Shown here in pieces: positions 46,601 through 55,600 of a DNA stretch of 64,000 nt. Source of the DNA: Methylococcales symbiont of Hymedesmia sp. n. MRB-2018. GTDB lineage: Bacteria > Pseudomonadota > Gammaproteobacteria > Methylococcales > Methylomonadaceae. Made by a program: the position numbers and the translations under genes. How positions within the stretch are numbered: position 1 is the first letter of the stretch; the number at the start of each line of letters is the position of its first letter. The notes under the pieces are model-generated. The model ran no database searches. It saw nothing but the letters and a program-made list of their open reading frames with translations, and was not told the origin of the DNA. The stretch is taken from contig QPIN01000063.1 in the NCBI GenBank assembly GCA_003666385.1, forward strand, positions 1 through 64,000. Direction: 5' to 3'.

Positions 46601-46696
46601 TTGCCAAGTACGCAATACATAGCCATTTTCAGAAACTAAATAATCTGTAATATGCTGTTCGAAGCCGTTCTCTTTTGTATTGGTAGTTTTGCTCAT
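43682..46696 (-). CDS. hsdR: Type I restriction enzyme R subunit HsdR
   Basis: 1004 residues. N-terminal PD-(D/E)XK nuclease with Asp143 and Glu157-x-Lys159 (PIISFELKNQ), then a two-lobed SF2 translocase: Walker A HSAGSGKS (311-318), DEAH box at 419-422 (VIIDEAHSSLSG), motif III FAFTATPKNKT, motif VI VQTLSRLNRSHP. It cuts unmethylated DNA after translocation. Begins 2 bases after hsdS and ends inside attC3. Intact; no frameshift seen. The protein looks close to Bacteroidetes-type HsdR, suggesting transfer. Confidence 0.95.
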   Translation of the reverse strand: MSKTTNTKENGFEQHITDYLVSENGYVLRTWQDYDNVNCVDADLLFQFLESTQPNAVEKLKRYHQDLYKQKILKRINDQIKQKGIIEVLRKGVTDGFTDTKLRLFYDKPVSHYNTQNNDFYQANIFSVMRQVSYSTKNNKSLDIVNFINGLPIISFELKNQLTKQNVSHAIKQYKTDRDPNEELFRLGRLLVNFAVDTEEVWMCTQLKGDKSFFLPFNKGNNNGAGNPLNDGIKTDYLWKEILTRDSLTNILQNYAQLITEEKTVKNSKGKKRIKKEKKLIFPRYHQLSSVRKILADAQENGAGQKYLIQHSAGSGKSNSISWLAHQLVGLHNKQGNETIFDTIIVITDRRILDKQIRENIKQYQQVKGVVQAITEDAQQLQSALEDGKKIIITTIQKFPYIVEKIGDLPGANFGVIIDEAHSSLSGQMARKLNETLSKVKDEKELQSNLENYNENENDKVTGEDLIRALVKSRKLLPNASYFAFTATPKNKTLELFGVPFEQDGKNKYRAFHLYSMKQAIEEGFIKDVLLNYTTYQSFYALLKKIEDDPDYDKKKAQKKLKAFVEGHEHAIKKKSKLMIDHFMENVVQKRKIGGKAKAMMVTSSRKKAVQYKHAFDKYLTSINNPYKAIVAFSGEIEGETESSLNHFPSGNIPEEFEKDEYKFLLVANKYQTGFDQPLLHTMYVDKKLGGVNAVQTLSRLNRSHPLKQDTFVLDFANTSEDIEKAFTPYFESSILGEATDPNKLFDLQDALDNYQVYSCEQVEEFSDKILENVPVEQLHAILDEASAVFRNDLEEEQQADFRAKVKTYVRLYIFLSQIVAFENAYLERLYIFLNHLQNKLGNDDIEIPIDILENINMDSYRLQLEAITNIAMEQGDDLQPIPTEMRGGVNDPEIDRLSSILQTFNDQYGTEFEDVDKVRQMVESIANDVAKNKKLISSISHSDEQNARITSDGIVGDELLKHINSNFGIYKLYSDNKEFREDFSAMMFGAVKEILEAGVNANV

Positions 46697-46698
46697 TG

Positions 46699-48042
46699 CT
46701 AATTCTCGTTATTATAACTTACAGTTGCTTCTGCCACCATTGCCAAAGGTGTTTGGGTTTGCGGAATTTCAAAATCTCTAACATCTATTTTGCCTGTTAC
46801 CGCTTCGGCTATTAAGGCGGTTTTGTATTCTTCTACTAAGGTTATTTCTTTTGCTATGGTTGTTATTGTTTTACTGATTTTGGTGGTTTCAGTTTCGATG
46901 TGAAGGGCTATTTGTTTTTGTTCACCTAAAGTTGGGCTTAGGCATTTTAAATTTATTAATTTGTCTTTAGTTAAATGCGCAATACTTACACGATTAACGA
47001 TACTTTCAAATCCACCCTTATGACCATAAATAAAAAACAAGTAAAGAAAGTATTTTGAAATTCCATCATTATTTATAGTGACCTTATGTGCAGAATTTTG
47101 AATGTAGCATTCCTCTATTTGGTTTTCCCAAAAACAAGTTTTTCCGACTTCCCCACCTTCGCTAAGAACTAAATCACCTGCTTTTAACCTATAGATTTCC
47201 ATTTCTTTTTCAGAAAACCACATTTCTTCAACATCAGTTACATCAGCATTTAACCATTGAATATTTTTTGATTTTAAATAAGGTTTTTTGAAGTAATTTC
47301 CTTTGTCTTCGTTGCAAAGCATTTTCCCAAGAACAACATTAGCAATGTACTTCAAAGGCTTAACCTCCCAACTCTCAGGAATGTCACCCAGCCACTCAAT
47401 ACCGCTTGGTTCCATTTTGGCATTTGGGTTTAAGCCTTTGGTAACGGTTTGGTTTATTATGGCTGCTTTTTGCTCGTTTAGTAGTTTTATCAGTTGCCTT
47501 TTCTTGCTAATAAAACGGTCTATCTTTTCGAGTTTGTAATCAAGAAAATTGGCTATGGCGGTTTGTTCGGGTTTGGGTGCAGATGGAATTATCATATTCT
47601 TCATCTCAGAGTATTTTGTTGTCCACAAGTCTTCAACTATTCCTCTGCCGTATCTATAATATTCTTCTTTGAAGTAATACGATTTCAATAAATATTCAGA
47701 ATATCTTGGTTCAATACTCACAGGTTTCAAGATGATATAAATTAAAGAAACAGAACCATCATAAATTGAAACCCCACTTGACCCTTTTCTATCAGAACGA
47801 CTATTTATAGCAAAATCACCCTTGAGGACAAGTTTTCTGTTGTCTCCATCATTAGATTTTGCAGCATTTGCTAATTGTGGAAGAACACCGTTTTTCGTAA
47901 CAGAGAGTGGCGGATAATCAGTATCTGAAACTTTTTCTTTTCTTTGATTGAATAAACTACCAAGCCCAACTTCTTCCCACTCCTCAGGAATCTCCCCCAA
48001 CCAAGCAACACCACTATTTTTATATTTCGGATATTTATTCAT
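46699..48042 (-). CDS. hsdS: Type I restriction specificity subunit HsdS
   Basis: 447 residues with two target recognition domains. First half: NKYPKYKNSGVAWLGEIPEEWEEVGLGSLF to ANFLDYKLEKIDRFISKKRQLI (coiled-coil spacer); second half: SGIEWLGDIPESWEVKPLKYIA to IALHIETETTKISKTITTIAKEI. The duplicated GVAWLGEIPEEW / GIEWLGDIPESW motif shows the internal symmetry. It sets the split DNA target of the HsdMSR complex; the target cannot be read from sequence alone. Overlaps the rhuM gene by 8 bases. Confidence 0.94.
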   Translation of the reverse strand: MNKYPKYKNSGVAWLGEIPEEWEEVGLGSLFNQRKEKVSDTDYPPLSVTKNGVLPQLANAAKSNDGDNRKLVLKGDFAINSRSDRKGSSGVSIYDGSVSLIYIILKPVSIEPRYSEYLLKSYYFKEEYYRYGRGIVEDLWTTKYSEMKNMIIPSAPKPEQTAIANFLDYKLEKIDRFISKKRQLIKLLNEQKAAIINQTVTKGLNPNAKMEPSGIEWLGDIPESWEVKPLKYIANVVLGKMLCNEDKGNYFKKPYLKSKNIQWLNADVTDVEEMWFSEKEMEIYRLKAGDLVLSEGGEVGKTCFWENQIEECYIQNSAHKVTINNDGISKYFLYLFFIYGHKGGFESIVNRVSIAHLTKDKLINLKCLSPTLGEQKQIALHIETETTKISKTITTIAKEITLVEEYKTALIAEAVTGKIDVRDFEIPQTQTPLAMVAEATVSYNNEN

Positions 48043-49051
48043 TGCTTTGGTTTTTAATTTTATTCTCTAAACTTTTCAAGTCTTCTAAATCCTGCTTATC
48101 TGCTTGTAACGCATTGTGTTTTTTTCTGTTACTGTCGTATTCTTTATAAATAGCATGTACTTGTTTTTGCATCTGGGTATTGGTTATTTTACCTTTATGG
48201 TTTAGTATTTTTTTATTGTGAAAATCTAACAATTTATCTACATTTTCTGTCCAAAACAGCATAGTTATGTCTATTCTTGCTTTTATTCTAAGTTCGGCAC
48301 TTTCCAAAAATATAACCACTAATCGGTTTAGGGTGTCTATTTCATCTGCTGTTAAGTAGTTTTTGGCAATAAAAATATCTTGTTTTCTTACTACAGCACC
48401 TTTCCAGTTGGTTAATGCCATATTGGGTTGATTTGGCTTGGCTCTTGCTACTACTAATTCGGCTGCTGTTTGGCTTGTCGTAGCATACAAGAGTTTATTT
48501 TGCGTTTCGGCAAAAAACATTTGTGTTGCTTTGTCGGTGTTGTCGTAATCGCTACTGAGTGCAAATAAATCTCTTACTTTTTGGTAAAAGCGTTTTTCAG
48601 AAGCGCGTATATCTCTAATGCGTTCTAAAAACTCATCAAAATAATCTGGTCTTCCTTCTGGATTTTTTAGACGCTGATCGTCCATTACAAAACCTTTTAG
48701 CAAATATTCTTTAAGGTGATTATTTGCCCAAACTCTAAATTGCGTTCCTCTTTTGCTACGCACTCTAAAACCAATGGCTAAAACCATATCTAAAGCGTAA
48801 AAAGTTACTTTGTATTGTTTGCTATCTGTGGCAGTTGTTAAGTAATCCTTAATAACTGAATTTTCAATTAACTCTTTGTCTTTCAGTATGTTAGATACAT
48901 GCATACTTATATTAGGTATAGAGGTGTCAAAAAGTATTGCCAATTGATTTTGGTTCATCCAGATATCGCCATCTTTAGCAAAAAGCGATACAGAGGCTTT
49001 GCCATCTGCACTGTTGTAAATTATTATATTTTGTTGGTTGTTGTCCATCAA
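48035..49051 (-). CDS. rhuM: RhuM-family protein inside the hsd operon
   Basis: 338 residues. N-terminal part IIIYNSADGKASVSLFAKDGDIWMNQNQLAILFDTS and VTFYALDMVLAIGFRVRSKRGTQFRVWAN is the signature of 'virulence protein RhuM' (BRO/KilA-like DNA-binding plus helical C-terminus). Such genes are often found within hsd operons between hsdM and hsdS, but their role is unknown; they may regulate or modulate restriction. ATGA overlap with hsdM and overlap with hsdS show it is part of the operon. Confidence 0.9.
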   Translation of the reverse strand: MMDNNQQNIIIYNSADGKASVSLFAKDGDIWMNQNQLAILFDTSIPNISMHVSNILKDKELIENSVIKDYLTTATDSKQYKVTFYALDMVLAIGFRVRSKRGTQFRVWANNHLKEYLLKGFVMDDQRLKNPEGRPDYFDEFLERIRDIRASEKRFYQKVRDLFALSSDYDNTDKATQMFFAETQNKLLYATTSQTAAELVVARAKPNQPNMALTNWKGAVVRKQDIFIAKNYLTADEIDTLNRLVVIFLESAELRIKARIDITMLFWTENVDKLLDFHNKKILNHKGKITNTQMQKQVHAIYKEYDSNRKKHNALQADKQDLEDLKSLENKIKNQSNE

Positions 49052-50856
49052 TCAACAATTTCTTTTAGCAAGTTTTCTGTTTCATTTTCTAAATCTAAAA
49101 TATCTGCTTTAATATCACTTAATGAACGCAAAGCGTCATATTTATAAAAATATTTGTTGAAAGCAATTTCATAACCTACTTTGATTTTCTTTTTATCGTA
49201 CCAAGCATCAGGCGCAAAGGGTGATACTTCACGAGCAAAATATTTATCAATATCTTCTTTCATTGGCACATTTTCTGTGTCTTTTAAAGCTTTATCTGGT
49301 TTTGAATTGCCTTTTTTGTCAAGAATTATTTTGCCGTTTTCATCTTTTTCGGGCTGATGCGTGGTTATTTGATAAAATCCAAAATCATCATTATCAAATA
49401 TTTTAGAGTGCTCGTTTTCTTCAAAATCAAAATATAGATTTTGAATATTTAAAATGTGGTTAGTGTTTAATTGGTTTCTTTTGCTACCCAAAGCCTTTCG
49501 CATTTTGCTATAAAAAACATCGGAAGAAGCATTAATCAACTGCACTTTGCCTTTTCGTTTTGCTTCTTTGTTGTTGCTGATAATCCAAACATAGGTTGCA
49601 ATACCAGTATTGTAAAACATATCGTTTGGCAGTTGGATAATGCACTCCAATAAATCATTTTCTAATATATATTGTCTTATTCCACTTTCGCCACTGCCTG
49701 CATCGCCTGTAAACAAGGCAGAACCATTTTGAACAGAAGCAATACGGCTACCTCCGTCTTTAGGGTCTTTCATTTTAGAGAGCATATGTAGCATAAACAT
49801 TAATTGTCCATCGTTGCTACGAGAGGTTAAACAAGTTTTTTCTGTTTCGCCTTTAAAGTTTTTTATCGCCAAGTTAAAACGGCTGTCGTTTATTTCAATC
49901 TTTTTGGCTGTGCCTAGATTTAACTCTTTTTGATCTTCTTTCCAACTTGTGCCGTAAGGTGGGTTGGTAAGCATAAAGTTAAATTTTAGGTTAGGGTTGA
50001 AGCCGTATTTACTAAGCGTAGAGCCAAACTTTATTTTGTCGGGGTCTTCGCCTTTTAGTAGCATATCCGATTTACAAACCGCATACATTTCGCCTGTGTT
50101 TTCTTGTCCGTATAAATGAAAACTTGCTTTTGATTTTATTTCGCCCTGAGGGTCGGTGGCATATTTTTTAGATTGGGTAAGCATCGCTCCTGAACCTGCA
50201 CAAGGGTCGTAAACTAAATATGTTCCTTTTTGTATTTTGTCTTTTATAGGCAAATACACCAAATGGGTCATTAGTTCTATAATTTCTCTTGGCGTAAAGT
50301 GCCGTCCTGCTGCTGCATTGGTTTTTTCGTTAAATCTGCGGATTAAGTCCTCAAACATATAGCCCATTGCCATTGGTGAGATTTTCTCTGGTCGTAACTC
50401 CACTTTTGGGCTACAAAATTTTTCAATTAGTGAAAAAGTAATGCCTGTTGTTTCAAAGGTTTCTAACTGGTTACGAAACTTAAATTTTTGAATTATGTCT
50501 TGTACATTTTCTGAAAATCCGTTGAGATAGTCCAACAAGTTGCTATCTATGTTTTTCGGGTCGTCCAGCAACTTTTTCATTGTGTAGGGCGAAGTGTTGT
50601 AAAACTCCAATCCCGAGCCGTGTTCTTTACTTGTTAATAGCCCTGATAGATTATCAATTTTTCCTTTATACGCTTCGTGGGTTTTTAAAACCTTGTCTTT
50701 CGTTGTTTCTAAAGCCAAATCCAATCTTCTCAAAACGGTCATTGGTAAAATCACATCTTGATATTGGTTTTCAAGGTATTTATTAATCAGCACATCATCT
50801 GCAACTGTCCAGATAAAGTTGATAATCGGTTGTAATGTATTTGTATCTAAACTCAT
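49048..50856 (-). CDS. hsdM: Type I restriction modification subunit HsdM
   Basis: 602 residues. N-terminal HsdM_N helical domain, then a gamma-class N6-adenine methyltransferase: motif I VYDPCAGSGAM (DPCAGSG 217-223), motif IV NPPYG (298-302), the region HFTPREIIELMTHLVYLP. It methylates adenine in the HsdS target and protects host DNA. First gene of the operon hsdM-rhuM-hsdS-hsdR. Start about 25 bases behind the next attC (50917-51025), so its promoter would lie in or beyond the attC, or be supplied by the upstream cassette. Confidence 0.95.
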   Translation of the reverse strand: MSLDTNTLQPIINFIWTVADDVLINKYLENQYQDVILPMTVLRRLDLALETTKDKVLKTHEAYKGKIDNLSGLLTSKEHGSGLEFYNTSPYTMKKLLDDPKNIDSNLLDYLNGFSENVQDIIQKFKFRNQLETFETTGITFSLIEKFCSPKVELRPEKISPMAMGYMFEDLIRRFNEKTNAAAGRHFTPREIIELMTHLVYLPIKDKIQKGTYLVYDPCAGSGAMLTQSKKYATDPQGEIKSKASFHLYGQENTGEMYAVCKSDMLLKGEDPDKIKFGSTLSKYGFNPNLKFNFMLTNPPYGTSWKEDQKELNLGTAKKIEINDSRFNLAIKNFKGETEKTCLTSRSNDGQLMFMLHMLSKMKDPKDGGSRIASVQNGSALFTGDAGSGESGIRQYILENDLLECIIQLPNDMFYNTGIATYVWIISNNKEAKRKGKVQLINASSDVFYSKMRKALGSKRNQLNTNHILNIQNLYFDFEENEHSKIFDNDDFGFYQITTHQPEKDENGKIILDKKGNSKPDKALKDTENVPMKEDIDKYFAREVSPFAPDAWYDKKKIKVGYEIAFNKYFYKYDALRSLSDIKADILDLENETENLLKEIVD

Positions 50857-50916
50857 TTATTTTCTTTATTCCTTATTCGGTTTTTAATTCTGTGAGTATT
50901 GGTATGCGATTTTTTT

Positions 50917-51025
50917 GTATAACGCCTTCATAACCAGCGAAAAAAACTGTGTTTGGGTGTGATATTATGCGAAGCATCACACCCAAACACAGTTTTTTGC
51001 GTCTGAGTTAATGAACTTGTTAGAT
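50917..51025 (-). other. attC site 4 (long VCR-like form)
   Basis: On the minus strand ATCTAACAAGTTCATTAACT ... GCTGGTTATGAAGGCGTTATAC. The inner stem is a perfect 23-bp inverted repeat (50941-50963 with 50976-50998) and a 12-base loop, 109 bases overall. It closes the YaaC-like cassette, whose stop is 7 bases away. Confidence 0.92.
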
Positions 51026-51031
51026 GATTTA

Positions 51032-52552
51032 TCATACCTGAGCAAACAGTGACCCTGGTTGAGTAACGTGAATCTCTTTTGAGAGCAAGCCTTCAAAAAA
51101 CTCTTGAGGTGCAATACGCTCATAAACATCCAAAAATTCTTCTATCAGTACTAAGTAATTTTCATGTTTTCCTGAAACAACTTCTCTCCAAATACTGGGT
51201 CTATAGCGAACTAATATAGATAAAGAATAAAGCAATGCTAGACATATTGCCTTATATTCACCTACTGACCCGAATGCAGGGATAATGAAAGTAGAGCCTG
51301 CATATGGACTCCGGTGCTGCTTAATTACTTCGTGCCAATATTCGTCGTTAGGATGATTTACTAGTGCTTTAAAATTAAGACCAGGGTATTCAGATGCTTG
51401 ATATTCGATTTGGTCTAAAGGTAACGATAACGCTACTATATCTTCTTTTGATTTTGAGCATGAAATATCATTGATAGTGACATAAGTCTCTCTCAGTCTT
51501 ACGTTATTAAACGCAAAGCTACCATTCGCTTCTGAATCATGATTGAAAGTTAACCAATTTACCGGAGTGTCCGTAACTAGCAGGAATAAGTCTTCTAACT
51601 CGGGTATTCTCGAGAATAACTCAATAAGTGTTGTAACTTCGTTTTTTGATAGATCAATATCTGATGCTTTTTTTGGCTTCTTAGCTGGAAAAAGCGATAC
51701 GTCAGCTCCTAAGAATTCCGCCCACTTTTTGAAAAAACCGTTTGATAATACACCTACTACAAAACCTTCAAAAGAATTATCATCAATTGAATCAAATGTA
51801 TAAAGACCATGTCCAAACTTTGTCATGCTCTCCACTTCAGCAAGCGACTTTGAGCCATCAGGTGATGCAAGCATTTCTGCTGATGCAAAGGCTATTGCTC
51901 CGTAATATAGGCTTACTATTCGCTGATTCAACTTTTGTTCGTTAGCAGCTTGAAAGTAATCACATCCATTTTGAATACAAAAAGCTAAACCTTCAGCTTT
52001 AGACTGAATGACATCATTAGAGTATGAAAGACCTTTTAAAGTATATCGTTCAATAACTAACTTCTTCGAAAGGCCTTTGGTTCTAAACTGCCTGATCCTA
52101 CTCCATATTTGCTTAATTGGATTCTCTGATTGGATATAACTCGTGAATTCCTTTGCTTTTATCCTTGGTTTTTCTGGCCCTCCAGAAGATATTTTTCCAT
52201 CAGAAATCAAAGAGTTCCATTTGATCAAATAAGACTGAATGCTAGATTTTTCGATAATTTCTGTTTTGATGCCGTAGGCATATGATTCTAGATGATAAAA
52301 CTCACTATCTAGAACTATTAAGTCAACAGTTTGATCTAGTACCTTATATATGCCATTTGCTGTAGCACAGGTATACAAAAACCCGATTTTAAATTCGGCA
52401 TAAGATTTTTTCAATTTAATTACAATGTACTCACCATTAGGAAACTTTCCATCAATAAAGCATTCCCAGTTGTGTTTTTCAAAAGGCACAATAATATCGC
52501 GTTTCGCGCTAGCCTCTAAAATCTCTAATCTAGTTCCATTTACTGAATCCAT
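51032..52552 (-). CDS. YaaC-like protein of unknown function
   Basis: 506 residues. The C-terminal two thirds resemble the YaaC family: a Y-Y-G-A-I-A-F-A-S-A-E helix (about 216-226), GHGLYTFDS, a loop GFFKKWAEFLG, and the final RYRPSIWREVVSG ... FLDVYERIAPQEFFEGL. The N-terminal about 130 residues form a mixed alpha/beta domain (VDLIVLDSEFYHLESYAYGIKTE) that I cannot name. No membrane segment. Full cassette bounded by attC5 and attC4. Its place among restriction and Avs cassettes suggests antiviral function, but that is inference. Confidence 0.6.
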   Translation of the reverse strand: MDSVNGTRLEILEASAKRDIIVPFEKHNWECFIDGKFPNGEYIVIKLKKSYAEFKIGFLYTCATANGIYKVLDQTVDLIVLDSEFYHLESYAYGIKTEIIEKSSIQSYLIKWNSLISDGKISSGGPEKPRIKAKEFTSYIQSENPIKQIWSRIRQFRTKGLSKKLVIERYTLKGLSYSNDVIQSKAEGLAFCIQNGCDYFQAANEQKLNQRIVSLYYGAIAFASAEMLASPDGSKSLAEVESMTKFGHGLYTFDSIDDNSFEGFVVGVLSNGFFKKWAEFLGADVSLFPAKKPKKASDIDLSKNEVTTLIELFSRIPELEDLFLLVTDTPVNWLTFNHDSEANGSFAFNNVRLRETYVTINDISCSKSKEDIVALSLPLDQIEYQASEYPGLNFKALVNHPNDEYWHEVIKQHRSPYAGSTFIIPAFGSVGEYKAICLALLYSLSILVRYRPSIWREVVSGKHENYLVLIEEFLDVYERIAPQEFFEGLLSKEIHVTQPGSLFAQV

Positions 52553-52575
52553 GGATTCTCTAATTCTCTATTTTC

Positions 52576-52647
52576 ATCTAACGACCAAGCTCACTGGCGG
52601 CTATGGAGCGCAGCGGAATAGCCGTCCAGTGCAGCGCCTTGTTATGC
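52576..52647 (-). other. attC site 5
   Basis: On the minus strand GCATAACAAGGCGCTGCACT ... CCAGTGAGCTTGGTCGTTAGAT. Stem CACTGG-CGGCTAT with a one-base bulge typical of attC extrahelical bases. It begins 6 bases after the stop of the Avs-like gene. Confidence 0.95.
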
Positions 52648-52652
52648 GTTTT

Positions 52653-55600
52653 TCATACGATACTTTCCCTTAGCATGTATCCAACAACAGAGCCATTTTC
52701 AATTAAATAATCTAATATTAAGAGTAAGCTGTCTTTTGTGGCTTTTGTTCTTTTGATTTTTTCACGATTTCTAAAAATGTATTTTCTAGTAAGATTTTCT
52801 AAATAGTAAATGGTGTTAGTTTCGAGTTTCTTATCGGCTAAATCTCGATTATTTCTTAGAATACTTGAGAGCCAGAGAACACCATCATCTATATATTGGC
52901 TTCCAATGTCATTTAATAATTTTGAAACAGCATATATAGCAGAAGGACAGTGGCCAATGTTCTCTGAAACTTCTTTAAAAAATCTTTTATTATTATCTTT
53001 TAGTGAATTCCACTCTTTAGCTGATTCTTTCCATGGCACTGTGGCGAAAAGATAACTTTTGACTATTTTAGCCACATACCAACGCTCATCACCTTCCTTA
53101 CAAATGTCAAATATTTTTCTTTTAAAAGTATTCCAAACCAACCAAAAATTATCATATGTATTTAAAGCATCCTCTGCCAAAACAAATTCATGCAATAAAT
53201 CAGCAATAGATTCAGATGTATTAAAATTATCAACAAATGGTTTTAAATAATCTTGAATGTCGTCTTTAGGTGAGTTCAACACAAAGTAAGTATAGTTTTG
53301 TAAAAAATCATGTTTAACCTGATAATCAATCTTGTCTTCCCTATCATCTAAAACCAGTTTTTTAGCAAAGCTAGAAATCACTGCTTTAGCAATCGCCTTA
53401 TGGTCATTGTTATCTGTTTTTTGAGGAATCATCTGAAATGCTGTTCTTAGAATTGACAGATCATGTTCTTCAATATCTTTCAAATTAGACAATGTGAGTT
53501 TGTTGTCAATAACAAGTTGTAATACTTCATCATTATCCTCAATAAATCTTTTTAACAATTGATCATCATATGACTCATAAACTTTTTTCTTGTAATTCTC
53601 TTCTCGGATTATCCTTCCTAACTCATCATATTTTGGTCTTAGCAACAAATACCCAAGCAATAAAGAATGAGCATCATTAAAATTATTTTTCCATAATTTC
53701 TGGATAGCTATGATTGGAAAAATGCTAAAACTTTTGCTTGAAAGCATACCACCTACATGGGAATCTTTGAAAAGGCTTAGTAGTAGAATTATTTTTATAT
53801 GTTCTTTTTCATCTGGAAAAACTTCAAGTAGGGCAGGAAGTACAGAAATTGCTTGCTGCACCCCATCAGATATTTGATATTGGTAGTTAGTATTTAGAGA
53901 CGAGGCTGCAACTTCTAAAATTATATTTTTGCAAAAGGATTTGTCCTCTACAGAGAGATCATCAAAGTTGTTTTTAACCAAAACAGAACAAACATATGCA
54001 GGAATTGAATGATTAAACAGAAAAAATGTTTCTTCTTCTGAATGTTGTAAAGTTAAGGAATTAGGTCGCTCAACTTTACTCAACGTCTCTAAAATTTCCC
54101 TTACCTCTTTCAAAGCAAGTTTTGGTTCATCCTCATACTTCTCATATTGTTTATATTTCACATCTTTATTGAATTTATAATCAGCCCATAATTTCAACGA
54201 TGTATATTTCATAAACTCGGTACTTGCCGCTACTGATTTCTCTCTATACTTTTTTAAACTAGGATCAATTTCAGGATTGAACTGAATGGCAATACCTTCA
54301 TCAGTTTTTTCGGTTGTTATATTCATCTTCCTTCTATCCATTCTGGCAAGAAAGAGCCTCCACGTTTTATCAGATTCAGATTGTTCTGCTTCTATAGGTA
54401 ATTCTCTATAATAATCATCTAATATTTCCCATAATATTGCTTGTCTTTTTTCTGCTTCCTTCTCATCAACCCCTTCGCTCCTAAAAAGTTGATAGTTAAG
54501 GAAAAGGTGTTCTAAACTAAGTTTTCGATGTTTATCTTCACAAGTTTTTATTCTTTCTTCATCATAGAATTCATTCGTTCTAATACCCCAGCTCTTTCCA
54601 ATTGAATATAAAGATTCAGCACCGTGCTCAGAAACTAATCTGGATGTATCATTTAGAATAAACTCTTTGGTTTTAAATAGAATTTTAGCCACATTAAATG
54701 TTTTTTCTGGATAAGCTAGAACAATACTAGTGACAACTGATGATATTGAGGCAGATTCAGAATTTTTAAGAAGATAAATAAGCCAATCTTCTATAATTTT
54801 AGGCTCGAATATTTTTCCAATTTCTAAAAAATATTTTTCCAAGGCCATGTGAATAGATTGGAGTAAGTAGGGACTTACAGGAGAGCCTGTCCCACGATAT
54901 AAATTCCATAGGCAATGACTTACATATTGGCTTTTCTTGTTTTCATCATCTAAAAATATGTCAATATTTTGTACAAAATTATCAAAGTCAGAGCTTGCAT
55001 ACTTCTGTACTGATTTATTAGTAAAATTGAGAATAAAATCAATTGTTCCTTTGAGATGAAACTTTAGTAACCAATAAATTGGGGTTTGATAAGCACTTGC
55101 GGGGTGATAATCAGAATGGTTGGATTCCAAACCAAAATGTTGTTCTATTTCTATGCGTGTATGAAAAAATGAATGGTCATCTTTTCTCGTATAAGACCAA
55201 AATAAATCAGCTAATTTTAAAACATATTCAGGAAGAACTTTAAAAATTGAAATCCCTTCCATCTTTGTTAAAATAATTTTTGATAGCTCATAATATGGGT
55301 CTCTGTGATTTTTCCATTTATTGTTTAGAATCTCATCAAAAATTTCTTTCAATTCATCTTTAATTTCAGATGAGCCATAAAGAATAGTTTGCAGAAGGTG
55401 CTCTTTAGTATCATCACGATAAACATATACATCTTCGCCGATAATCCATTGATAATATTGCAATGCAATCAGACTTGAAAGCCTTGTGGTTTCACCTTCT
55501 TTAATTTTACTATTCCAATCGTGGATTATCGGCAAAATAAAATTGATATTTTTAATGCCAATTGATTCTATATTATCATAAGCAAATTTTATAAGATTCT

